NCBI RefSeq assembly: GCF_963676685.1
Contig: NC_092348.1
Location: forward strand, 30,603,386 to 30,667,385
From: Mytilus edulis
Taxonomy: Eukaryota > Mollusca > Bivalvia > Mytilida > Mytilidae
Direction: 5' to 3'
DNA: 64,000 nucleotides
The notes beneath the pieces are model-generated. The model was not told the origin of the DNA. It worked only from the letters and a program-made list of their open reading frames with translations, and ran no database searches. A program made the position numbers and the translations under genes. Positions within the stretch are counted from its first letter, which is position 1; every line of letters begins with the position of its first letter. Shown in pieces: positions 47,831 to 59,763 of the stretch.

Positions 47831-48128
47831 ATAACGATTGTGAAGACAAAAATGATTGTGTGTGTTTATTTTATTTAAATTTTATTGATATTGATGTCGA
47901 AAATGGCTGTGTCTGGTGCCTACACAATGTCAATTCGAAATTACAGTGTAATCTTTTTTTAGAAAAGTGTATCTATATAAAATTAACCGTTTTGGCATTA
48001 AGCATTTAAAAACGACTGATTGTATCAAATTACAGCCTGTAAACTGAATTATTTGAGTATAAATATTACTTATTTTGTTTTTGTGTCCGGCTACAAAATG
48101 CAGAAAACAATATGCTACACACGATAGC

Positions 48129-48298
48129 CAGAGGCGCATTTATGGGGGGGGGGGGGGGGGGGGTGCCAGGTGGTCCCCCCCCTTTTGTGGGAAAAATTTG
48201 GTTCATTATATAGGGAATCACTGAATCATGACTCGAGCGGGCCCCTTCTTAAGCAGTCAGTGGGCCCCCACTTATGAAAATTTCTGGATCCGCCACTG
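48129..48298. mobile_element. 170-bp MITE-like element, CAGTGGCGGATCCAG-type ends
   Basis: Right end reversed reads CAGTGGCGGATCCAGAAATT; left end reads CAGAGGCGCATTTATGGGG followed by a 20-base G-run (48144-48163). Ends of this type occur in hAT-like MITEs; no 8-bp target duplication could be matched. Confidence 0.6.
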
Positions 48299-49923
48299 AT
48301 ATCCAAAACAATTGTTATACATATTATAATACAGTCTGGATTCTACTTCGTCACAATTATCTCCCCATTACGCAGGTAATTTTTACAATCGTATGGAAGC
48401 CATTGTAGGGATGACGCGCTTCCTATTTAGCTCTTCAAAACCGATATATTTATCCACATATCACCGTAACGATTCTTATATGCCATTTTTATTTTAAAAA
48501 TCAAATGTCTCTACTAGCTATTGAACATCATTTGATGTATTTTTCTGCATTTATTCAAAACTGTTGTCTGATTAGTTGTCAGGTGGAAATTTTCGAAATT
48601 TTCGAAAGTTCAAAGATATCTAAAAAACTTCTGATTAAATATTTCGTGGAAGGGCAGACTAAAAATGTTCAGAGGTTGAAGACTAATAACCATAGAAAAC
48701 ACAAACAAAAAATGAATTTTTTGGGAAGTTATGTATTTTTAAGATACAGTTGTAAAGTCTGTCGTCAAGTACTTTTAGTAAAAATTTGTTATTCGAACAC
48801 ACCTACTCTGTTGTTATGACTCATTAGAAAGGTATTTCAATTGACCTATATATTTCATTTTTTCGTACTGTGAATTTTAAATGTTATTAAATCAACCTGT
48901 AGTTTAAAGATATAATAATAAAAGAATGGAAAGCGAAATTATGTATGAAATATTTTTGCTTTATTGGTTTTCAAGATATAAAAGTAAACTGAAACACCCC
49001 CTGACACAAAAAGGTGTACTCGACTTTCTCTTTTTGGTGAAATTATTGTCCATTTTTAGGATTTTTTCCCACAAAAACTATTGCCGGGGACAGAGATGCA
49101 ACTTAATGCTTTGAAAAGATCAATTTATTATCTTTATGTTGATTGATGTTGATTTATGTAGATTATAAGATCCACATGTATTTGCACCTTCCACATTCGA
49201 CTGTTTTATGAAAATGTGTCTATAATTTAAAAGTTGTACTAATATCTCGAAGCTTCATACTGTAATTTAAGTAAACACACGTATATATGATGCATAGAAT
49301 CGAAAATTATGCACCTTCATAAAACTTTTAAAGCCCATAGTAACAGATGTAAACAATTCAAATATACCTATTTTACATTCTCTAACAAAGAGTTTCAATT
49401 TTTTTTGGTTGATTTCAACTGGGTTTCCGCCTGTAGGTTTACGCCTGAATAGCTATCGGGAAGACAGATCATATTGAATCAGCCGAATCGATTGGCAGTA
49501 ATAGGCTGTGGAGATGATCTAAAGCAAAATATGAATTTATATTCCATACAGCTGATCGACTTGTTCATGTACAGCTCAAAATGATTTGATTTCCGAGGAG
49601 GGGGTTTTTAAGGATAAATATACTGACCTGATAACGACGGGGAAAAATACCTTGCTACAGAGGAATGAAAAGGAAAATTCTGCCAAACAAAATACAGTAA
49701 ATAATTGTATATAAGATAAAATAAATTTTCGCGCGAAATAATTAAACTGGCCAAGCCGTGAACAGGTGAAATACCCCGCGTAAAAAACAAACTCTTGCCC
49801 CTATCCCGCCCGACACCCAAATAAAATGGTGGTCCTTTCAAGCAAAACTCTATATATGCATGATATGTATAGGTTGGAAGATTAGTTTCATACAAATAAT
49901 CAACAGTTTATTTATTTCAATAG
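48299..49923. other. No gene recognised; probable intron or intergenic
   Basis: If the exon at 49924 has upstream partners on this strand they should lie here or further left; none was recognised. Confidence 0.45.
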
Positions 49924-50333
49924 AAATGATCCCAAAACAGCAGGACTTTTTAAGTAATAAACCTACAACCATAAAACCAGGGACAGCAATAACAGTCTCC
50001 AATGCAATGAAAGGGCTCTCCTGCGATTGTGAAGAATGCTCGATAGATGAAGTACCGTTACCAAACAAAGATGAAATAGCACGGAAAATAAACATTCTTA
50101 AATCGAATTTAAAGTTGGACAGAAAAACATTATCTAAGTATAGAAATACGAAAGTTAGTTTAGGAGATAAGAGGCTGTCGGCGAAAGTGTTAGGTTTTAC
50201 AGGAGGAGGAGTTATCGTTACTTCTATTCTCTTCATTGTTGTCCCGGATCTGTATAAACTATTATGTTACATAACAACAAAGTGCAGAAGAAAACTCAAG
50301 AGAAGGAGAAAATCAAAACATGTCGATAAATGA
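49924..50333 (+). CDS. Terminal exon of a single-pass membrane protein
   Basis: A pyrimidine-rich acceptor (TTTATTTATTTCAATAG) ends at 49923, and the frame then runs to TGA 50331-50333. It encodes about 136 residues: a linker with a small cysteine cluster (SCDCEECS), a charged stretch (LKLDRKTLSKYRNTK), a short SA-x-x-LG-like run (RLSAKVLGFTGGG), a transmembrane segment (VIVTSILFIVVPDLYKLLCY) and a strongly basic tail (KCRRKLKRRRKSKH). I have seen this CxC-linker-TM arrangement at the C-terminus of uncharacterised mussel membrane proteins, but know no function. The acceptor implies a phase-1 intron. Upstream exons are not identified, so it could be an orphan. A good AATAAA follows at 50419. 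Confidence 0.65.
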
Positions 50334-50418
50334 ACCAGTCGTGCTGTTTAGACAAATGAAGATTTGGGAACACATTTATGCAATAAGCTTCATAAGGATA
50401 CGAAGAGTGTTGAATTGC

Positions 50419-50424
50419 AATAAA
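50419..50424 (+). terminator. Polyadenylation signal AATAAA
   Basis: 86 bp after the stop of the membrane-protein exon, followed by a T-rich stretch. Confidence 0.6.
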
Positions 50425-51644
50425 TATTTTTTTTTATTATTTGATTTCTCTTTTATTTTATTATTTTTTTAATCCTTAACTTTGCCTTTGCGCCCTACAT
50501 GAAACAGATGTTCAAAGAGATACCAGGAGACAATAAAACATTATAAGTTGAATACAAAAAGATAATAATTACCATTACCAAAAAGAAAAACGACGAAAAT
50601 ATAAAAAAGTTAACGTCTACAGAAAACTACATAAAAATCCAAGGACTAAACAATACGAACTCAATAAAACAGCTGGGATGATCTTACCAGGTTCTCAGTT
50701 AAGGACAGCTGATAGTTTTCGACTATTGGCAACCGTTGTGTTACTCATGACAAGAAAACAATTGGAGATAAGTTGCATACGGTGATATCATTATCGAGTA
50801 AATGATGTTATTGTGGTCAATTAGAACCTCGATTGGAACATGTCATCTGTAGCACAGATATTTGACAACAGTCAAACCATACACGTTTCTTGTCTGTATT
50901 CAGATATCACTCAACAGATTATCATAAGCGATGATGCCAATAAAAAGGCTATAATTGAAACAATCAAAGTTTGCTTTCATGGTATATTATTAAATGAAAT
51001 CATTAACATACTGGTGTCAACTTACAAAACAAACCATTTTTCTCACTCGCGGTGCATATGAGAATGTCGAATGGAGAATTGGCTCGTGCGATTACTGCTG
51101 ACCAAATAACTTCAAGGATACTTGAAAGACAAAACGAAAAAAGCCTTTACAACCATACATTCCTCGCTGTATCAGTTTTTCCGGAGAAAAATGGGTCAAC
51201 TTCTCTTGGTCATATAGAAGAGAACATCCATTCATGTTTATGTATGTGCTTCTGTAGTTTAAAGGGTTAGCAATGCATAGACTCGTTAAAATGTATAAGA
51301 ATTTCATTTGTATTTTAGACCAGACGCCATCAGATTACCTCCGAAGAACGATGGAATAGAATAGAATAATTTGTATTGCTAATCGCCGCGCCCAAAGCTT
51401 AGCTGAATAAGTACGATGGTGATATCTGAGACGCTATTAACATAAATACACAAACAGGCAGGTGTACTCGTATCACTTCTGTAGGTCTGATTATGTAAAT
51501 GCCATAGAATAAAACAATATGCAGATAGTTGTTTGTACCAGTATTAGAAAGTTTTTGAGGATAGAATCAGCCAACAAAATTGTTTTTCCCGTTAGCTCCC
51601 TTGTTTCACTTTTCAATTTTGACATTTTTTTTCTCATTGTTTTA
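50425..51644. other. No gene recognised
   Basis: Short frames at 50840 and 51052 lack family features. GAATAGAATAGAATAA at about 51356 resembles a LINE short-repeat tail. Confidence 0.45.
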
Positions 51645-51965
51645 TAGCTGCAAATGGCTCAAATTATTGGCCTGTAGTTCAGTGGTCGTCGTTGGATTGT
51701 GTCTGTCATGTTTAATTTTTCTTAAATTGCTTTGTTTGAATTAGGTCGTTTATCTGAATTATTTCACATTTTTCATGTCGGGACCTTTTATACCCAGCAG
51801 ACACCGGTAGCGAACTATACAGTATGGATTTTTTCTTATTGTCAAAGGCCACCCGATGATGTCCTATAATTGCTTACATTCACTTCAATGAACTCTGTTG
51901 ATAGTTGTCTCAATGCAATGATACCACATCTTCTTAATATTTTTATATTAGGACATACGTAACCC
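51645..51965 (-). repeat. Dispersed mussel repeat, GGCCTGTTGTTCAGTGG family
   Basis: TGGCCTGTAGTTCAGTGGTC, then TTGTCTCAATGCAATGATAC and CACATCTTCTTAATA. A second copy is at 54965-55240. The orientation call follows the start motif seen at 45288. Confidence 0.8.
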
Positions 51966-54392
51966 ATCTCCAGCAAAGGTTCATATTAAAGGACGCATAA
52001 ATGCGGATTCAAATGATGTTCAATAAATGACTTGTAATCCAATAACTCAACGATGTTTTTGGGCTTATTTCTATAAAATTGAACCAAAATGATTACTAAT
52101 AGCGAAATATTATTTCATAATTCTACTTTTATAATAGCACAAAACAAAACAAAGCGTTTGTTTTTCCAAATCGTAGCTAAATGCAAGACAACTTGCTACA
52201 CACTAAGATACACTTTCTTCTCGCTTGCATCGCTTTGATGAACATGATTATACTGCTTTTGCGGCAGAGCAATCTGAATAAACATAATGTTTTCTTAAAA
52301 AAAAATGATAATGCATGAAAAGGTATTCATGGTTTAAAAGTGGTAAACTTCAATGCGAATACAACAGAGCTAAACATCTCAATCAGATAGACGTTTGTCA
52401 ATTAGTAAGAGTTGTAGGAATCAGTTTTATATGCATTAGTCCTGAACGAACAAAATATTAGATAAGTAAATGTATTCCCAGTATTGTCCAAAACACGACG
52501 AATACATTATGAAAATCATATATAGGATTTCTAATTGAAACAGGAAAATAAATCAAGATGCAAAGGGGTTAAACAGGTTTTGCAAAATCTTAAATTAAAT
52601 TAATAATATCAAAAATATATAGCACTAACGAGTATTAACGAGTATCCAAAGAAAGCAAGATGAATGAGGGGCATCGTAATAAAATACAAATTAAATTTTT
52701 AAATGCAAGCTTTTCCTGCACCGTGTTTATACATACATGGCTTTGTATACATAGATAATTCCTCGACACATTTCTATCTATTAATTACCTGATATAGCTG
52801 ATATAGGCGTAATACACATCACTTGAGTTTATACATAGTTTCGCTATATGTGTTTACCTTATATGGGCGTTATATGTATATACGTGAAGTATCACGTGAA
52901 GATGTAGACATTTTATTTTTCAATGTCTTTTTTTTTTACAATGGACTTTTAATGCTTTTAAATACCTACATGTACGTTAAATTCCATTAATGTATTATAC
53001 TGTGGCAGAATAGTTTCATGCAGAGAGTGCTTTTCTCCTTGCACAGCATAGCTTCTACTTGCTGCAAGAAGGTTGCCTCGTTCCATTTAGTTATATATAG
53101 TTTGTGCCTACTTCGTAAAATATTTATGATGCAACAAATGTATACAGTGTGTTATTTACTAGCACTGGCTTGATACCGCTGCTGATGCAACGATTGTTCA
53201 CGAGGGAGCCATTACTCGTCTGACAATGATCGGCACCTTCGTTTTGATATTGTTTTTGGTGGAAGAATACTTCAAGTCTTCTGAAAGCAAATGGTGACGA
53301 CTTAAAATCATTGAACCTCCGAATGCTGCATTGGTTTCTGTGTATTACAATTTCATAACAACTTCCGATTCCTGACGCCGCTTTTTACACATGATTAAGC
53401 ATCTGAATCATTTAATTAGTAAATTAGGATTGAAAAACAATCACTATCGAAAATGTGTACCCTTTTATTTATGTAAATTATTAGATTTCATCTCATCTAC
53501 ATGAACGTCATTTGTTTACTTGTAACCGGATGTTTTTACTGTATATATTTGTAGTACGCATGCGTGAATTTTGTATCGGGACAACTCGCTCTGTTTACAT
53601 GTTCGCCCTTGGTCTGTTCCTCCTGAGTTCTTTCGCCCGTATAGTACAGTCGCCCTGTTTTCATTCTCTGTACTCTTATAAATCAAGGACGTTTTATAAT
53701 ACGTCTTTGCATTTATTAAAAAATTAAGGGTGTCGTTAAAAAACTCTAAAACACGATTTAGTGACAATTTTGTTCCCAAGGTAAGACAATCGTGTTCAGC
53801 CAATCAAAATTCTCATTATCAATTAATAAGCCAATCAAAAACGTTTTCTCTGAAGATTATTCTAAAATGCTAGATTTTGAACTTGTGTTGTTTTCATCTA
53901 GTTGTAAAATCGTGAAAATTGCATGTGAATTTTCATCTGCAAGCAGGTTCTTACACAGCTTAAGGATAAAAGCATGGCTGATTGACAAAATTCAATGATG
54001 CAGTACTACCATAAAGATAATAAATATTATTTTTTTCACTAGGTTACCCCTCATTTGGAGTGCTGTTCCCAATCTATAGGTTTCCATCTTTGTGCATAAT
54101 TCAAAATTGGAAATTTCAACAAACATCTAATATTCTTACACAAGAAAATAAACCCTGGTCTGCTAGCTACATGATCATCTTTTCTACCAATTTAATAACT
54201 AGAATCATGCAAACAGACTCAAGAAAAAGGCATGTAAGTTCATCATACAAATATGACACTTTTTCTAGACAATCCAGATCGTGCAAAATACTTCGCTAAA
54301 AATTGTAACCTTTAAAATTGTTGTCGCGCACTTAAAACCCTCATGGGAACTTTCAAAAGTTGACGGGTATGTAACAAGTCTTACTATTTTTA
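51966..54392. other. No gene recognised
   Basis: Frames at 53512 (both strands) and 53792 have no family features. Nothing else supportable. Confidence 0.45.
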
Positions 54393-54650
54393 TACCCCAT
54401 TTATGGGCATAATGTTTTCTGGTATGTCCGTCTGTCCTGCTTCAGGTTAAAGTTTATGGCCGAGGTAGTTTTTGATGAAGTTGAAATCAAATCAACTTGA
54501 AACTTAGTACACATGTGTTCCTTATAATATGATCTTCTAATTTCACTGCCAAATTAAAAATTTTGCCTATTTTTCACAGTCCACTGAACATAGAAAATGA
54601 TTGTACGGATAGGAAATCCATGTACTTATGACACATTCTTGTTGAAAAAA
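54393..54650 (+). repeat. Dispersed mussel repeat, CCATTTATGGGCATAATG family
   Basis: ATACCCCATTTATGGGCATA, GTCCGTCTGTCCTGCTTCAG, GTAGTTTTTGATGAAGTTGA. Same family as 46465-46700. Confidence 0.85.
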
Positions 54651-54964
54651 GATACAACATAACGATAATGGAACAAATCAGGCTGGGTTAGTGGGGCTGC
54701 TTTTATGGTAATACAAGTTACCTTTTATTCACCTTCTTCCACCTCGGAGCTATCAGCTCTTTGATTATATATTGTCATAGATCAAACTTATTCGTTCGGT
54801 GTATGTTTACTTTTTTTTGTTTAAATATCATTTTGATCGAGTTAAGCTATTTCAATTGATATTTAATAGAATGCTTTTTTATGTTGTAATTTTACACTAC
54901 TATCTCAGGTAAGGGTGAATGTTAGCGTCTGTTAAAACGTTTAACGCGCTGCATTTGTATGCAC

Positions 54965-55240
54965 CAGTGCTAAATCAGGAGCCTGTTGTTCAATGGCTGT
55001 CGTTTGTTGTTGTTGTTCATAGGTGTTTCTCGTTTTTTATATCGATAGGACGGTTGGTTTTCCTGTTTGAATTGTTTTACACGAGTCAATTTGGGGCCCT
55101 TAATAGCTTGCTGTTCGGTGTGAGCCCAGACTCCGTGTTGAATGACGTAATTTGACCTATAATTGTTAACTTTTTATGCATTGTGACTTGGAGAGTTGTT
55201 GCATTGACACTCATACCACATCTTATCTATATTGGCCTCA
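54965..55240 (-). repeat. Dispersed mussel repeat, GGCCTGTTGTTCAGTGG family
   Basis: Fuller copy than at 51645: TGTTGTTCAATGGCTGTCGT, TTTGGGGCCCTTAATAGC, TGTTCGGTGTGAGCCCAG, ACTCATACCACATCTTATC. It accounts for the 78-codon frame at 54919. Confidence 0.88.
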
Positions 55241-57840
55241 TTGTATATTCCCTTTTTATCATATGGATCTTTTAGTAGGTAAATATGCCCACTGGAAGTT
55301 TGATAAAATATAGAAAACCGGCCTGTTTTATGCTAAAGACAGCAGCCAACTGCCGCTGCACCTAGGACTTGCATATAGAGAATGTGTAGCTGCACAACAT
55401 AAGAACGGACTAAAAAAATCCATTGGAAAGGACTTAACTGATCAGAGCGACACGACGCACGAAAAAAAAATAAATACAACTATCTAAATGACAAAAGTCA
55501 AAGGACACCGAGTTCTAGCAGCTACTGAAATGTAGTTCAAACAACTAATAAACAAATCGTATTTTTACGGACTAAAATATCAATCATGTTTTACTACATG
55601 CATCAACATTCATGGTACTTGTAAAACATAATAATTCCATTACATGTATGTTTCATTATACTACGTCATTTTGATTGGCTAACAGCAATATCCCGTCATT
55701 CTGAAATTAGCCTTGTTCATCTAAAAATGAAATGTAACATCATGATGACAGGAGCTTCCACAATAAAGTGCACATGTAAATAAAGAAAAACTAAATAGAA
55801 ATTGTGTTTTCATGATCATAGCAAAGAAAATATAATTATAAGTATTGAATACTTCTTTTATTAATTTTATAGGGTTGTAAAAGCGTTGATCGTGCGCACA
55901 TTTTTAGAATGGAGCGCTTCCGCGCTTCATACAAAATGTACTTCGGTCAACGTTTTTACACCCCAATAAATTTACAAAAAGAAGCATTCAATTCTTAAAT
56001 GAAATGACGTTGCACTATTTTCCAACTTTTATCAATCATGATCATTATCTTTATTAATTAGTAGCTGGACTTTGATCAGAATATTCCCACTTCAACTACA
56101 TGTACCGAGTCATATATTTTTCATATAAAACAATAGTTCTTCATATACACCGTGGTAGCTCATCCATTCAGAAAGTCCAGTGTAAACTACAGTACCGTTA
56201 TCCAGAAACGTCTGCTTGTGTTTAATTTAAAAAGAATCCTCCGTAAAATCACAACAGGATATGAAAAACCCAATTTGACCTAAACATCATTATATCTTGT
56301 ATGCTATATACGCAGAACAATTGTGTGAGGGTTGGTAAATGGGCATTATGGTCCTAATTTTGCAAATTGACGCAAAATTTGGCAAAACGATAAACACCCG
56401 CTTGATATAAAAAAAAAAGATAAAAGCTGCTTCATAAGCACCCTATATGCCATTACTAGTTATTTCGACAGTTTAAATCACGTTGCTTGTGAAGAACATT
56501 GTCAATTGAAAAGAAGGTACTATGCATAAGAATATTGTCATCCAATTTCATAGGATGTCATTGAGTTATTTAAAAAAAATACTCTGCACTAGACAAACCA
56601 AAAAGTTAACGCGAACCGTTTTTAGCCATATAAATTCACGTTAACAATTTCATGGGACCAGTTATTTAAAAAAGAGACTGCACAAAACAAACCAAAAACG
56701 CAGTCTATATTTTGACATTTAAATTCCCGTTTTTCTGTTGTCCAAAATCTGCAAATCGTCAAAATCAGTTGATATATTGATTTTGTGTTTATCTTAACTT
56801 CAGTGTCAAATATTTCATGCATCTTTACAAATGTAGGACGACAAAATATTAACTGTAAAGCAAATACTAGTTGGTAAGATCTGCTAAGATTGATCAGGAT
56901 AGGGGTAGGGATAAGAACTGCACTGGAAAATAAGGGTATGTTTGATAGGAGTAAAAATGCCCTGCAACTTGCCATCTTGATGTACAGACTTCTCAAATTG
57001 CTATTGATAATAAATTAATGTGCAGAAATTGCGGCACTTTCGCTAAACAGGGCTTCCTTATTCTGAACGGTCGTGACTGTGAATCATTATACATCCTGCA
57101 CAGCCAAATGGACTTCCCTGGCATAGGAGTGGTACCAGTCAGACAGAGAAACTGATATCGATTTCTACATGCCAGGGTAACCTCTGGTGCACGTCAAAAT
57201 CTAAAGGGAGCTTTTCTGTATGACAGTTTTTTTTTTTAAATGACGTGAGCACCTAATTAAGCAAACCAGAGTAGTAAGGAAACATGATCCAAAAATTCAT
57301 CGAATTTTTAACCATTGAACTCAAATACTCCTAGAGCAATTATTAGATAAAATCTGAATTTCTCGAAAGGGAGATATCCTCACATCCACTTTTTTTTAAT
57401 ATTTAAAGTTTCTTTAAATATGATGGAGAACATTTGAATTCTTGAACAGACAATGCAAGACAGTCAACAGTTTCTCATAACACATTGCACTAAAATCATT
57501 CCAATTTCACCTTAAGTTTCCCCATTTTATATTGTTTATCATAAGCTAATAAGCACACTGTTTTAAAAAGAGTATATATATTTATTCAAACTTGAAAGAG
57601 GTCTAACAAAAATGAAGTGCTACCCTTTTCACATGCATAAAAATTTAAAATTAAAAGTTTGTTCTAATAATAAAACTAGTTTTGTCAGCTGTCAAACAAC
57701 TATTTTCCATTCGTTTGCAGTGTTTTAGCTTTTGATTTTGCCATTTTATAAAGGACTGTTCGATTTGAATTTTCTTTGGAGTTCGGTATTTTTCTAGATA
57801 AGCCAGAGAGACCATTATATTATTTTTAATATTTCAGAAG
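55241..57840. other. No gene recognised upstream of the TRIM pseudogene
   Basis: Mostly AT-rich. Repeated phrase CTGCAC(T)A-ACAAACCAAAAA at 56585 and 56676. The 124-codon minus frame at 56622-56996 has no features I recognise. A small MITE is listed separately. Confidence 0.45.
55872..55964. mobile_element. 93-bp MITE-like hairpin
   Basis: GGGTTGTAAAAGCGTTGATC at the left mirrors GGTCAACGTTTTTACACCCC at the right, with GAGCGCTTCCGCGCTTC at the centre, so nearly the whole segment can fold on itself. Confidence 0.65.
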
Positions 57841-58388
57841 ATGGCGTCAAATTCTTAATGTGGACCCTGTATTAGGGAAATGAATCACCGATTGTGATGA
57901 CCCATTTTGTTATGATTGCATGACTGCTCATTAAACTTTCAAGCCCTTCGCAACCCATCATCTTATCGACATTTCGGCGATTCACGGCTTTATGAACATG
58001 AATGAAAACAAGCACTTCCCTACACTCCCAAATATGGAACTCGACTTGTTCTGTGGCCACCATGACGCTGTCTGTTGTCGACGTTGCATGCTGGAAACTC
58101 ATAATTCTTGTAAAAAAACTAGCGGACATGCATGCTGTTTCTAAACATGTAAGGCAATCAACAATGTATAACCATTTCGTACGAGACTAAAAATTTTTGT
58201 CGAAACGCTGATGAATTTCTCAGATAAAGAGAATCGGTTGTTGAAATTGTCAAAAAAGAAAAAGTTTCAAACTTACAAGCTCTTGCTAAATTCAAAGCTC
58301 AAATTTTAGATAGAATTGACGAATTAGAATCGAAAATTAAAACTGATATCGAATTGAAATACCAGAAACACATCCATAAAGTAGACAA

Positions 58389-59470
58389 GAGTGCACACAC
58401 TGAAATGTCTCGCCTTCTATACTAATCATTGATATTATGTTGATAGTCCAAAGTATAAAGCTAAGCTTTATTACCACTGTCACATAAACTTAACATTAAC
58501 CAAGATAACTAAACAAAGACCAATGAACCTTGAAAATTAGGTCAAGGTCAGATAAACCATGCCAGGCAGACATGTACAGCTAACAATGCTTCTATACAAC
58601 ATATATAGTTGACACATTACTTATAGTTTAAGAAAAATAGACCAAAACACAAAAACTTAACACTGTGCAATGAACCGTGAAAATGAGGTCACGGTCAAAT
58701 ACAACCTGCGCGACTGACATTAAGATCATAAAATATTTCCATACACCAAATATAGTTGACCTATGGCATATAGTATTTTTAGATAAAAAGACCAAAACTC
58801 AAAAACTTAACTTTGACCACTGAACCATGAATATGAGGTCAAGGTCACATGACATCTGCCCGCTAGACATGTACACCTTACAATCATTCCAAACAACAAA
58901 TATAGTAGACCTATTGCATATAGTATGAGAAAAACAGACCAAAACACAAAAATTTAACTAAAACCACTGAACCATGAAAATGAGGTCAAGGTCAGATGAC
59001 ACCTGCCAGTTGGACATGTACACCTTACAGTCCTTCCATACACTGAATATACTAGCCCTATTGCTTATAGTATCTGAGATATGGACTTGACCACCAAAAC
59101 TTAACCTTGTTCACTGATCCATGAAATTAGGTCGAGGTCAAGTGAAAACTGTCTGACAGACATGAGGACCTTGCAAGGTACACACATATCAAATATAGTT
59201 ATCCTATTACTTATAATAAGAGAGAATTCAACATTACAAAAAATTTGAACTATTTTTTCAAGTGGTCACTGAACCATGAAAATGAGGTCAGGGACATTGG
59301 ACATGTGACTGACGGAAACTTCGTAACATGAAGCATCTATATACAAAGTATGAAGCATCCAGGTCTTCCACCTTCTAAAATATAAAGCTTTTAAGAAGTG
59401 AGCTAACACCGCCGCCGCCGCCGGATCACTATCCCTATGTCGAGCTTTCTGCAACAAAAGTTGCAGGCTC
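58389..59470 (+). mobile_element. Tandem-core element inserted in the TRIM coiled-coil exon
   Basis: Begins GAGTGCACACACTGAAATGT, continues with about six ~148-bp units (GAACCATGAAAATGAGGTCA type at 58523, 58669, 58820, 58967, 59115, 59268), a (GCC)n patch at 59410 and ends in a hairpin GTCGAGC...GTTGCAGGCTCGAC (59439-59473). GACAA flanks both sides (58384-58388 and 59471-59475) and may be a target duplication or partly element sequence. Non-autonomous; pearl-like or Helitron-like, class unsettled. A reversed truncated copy is at 14985-15605. Confidence 0.88.
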
Positions 59471-59763
59471 GACAAAAACGAAAAAGAAAAATTGTCTAGC
59501 ATTAAAGAATTTACAAGTAATTTAGAATCACCGCTTACTTTTGTAACACAAAATGGGTCTGATGATCATGTTTTTCTATTTGCAAATGTCATGAAGACCG
59601 AATTGTCGTCAAAAGAAAAATGTATGCAAGAAACTACATCTTCTCTTGAAACACCAGAATCGACATTTATAAAAGAAACAAATGTACTTAAATCTTTGCA
59701 ATCTATTGGAACTATCTATCAACGAAATTAAACTCGTGTGTTGATAGGTACAATAAAGGTGTG

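Noticed and set aside
57872..58190. 85-codon minus frame and 62-codon plus frame in the TRIM region
   Set aside because: Shadows of the B-box exon in other frames.
58389..59470. Definite Helitron call for the tandem-core element
   Set aside because: A terminal hairpin is present but the TC start and CTRR end were not clear, and the GACAA flanks suggest a duplication that Helitrons do not make.
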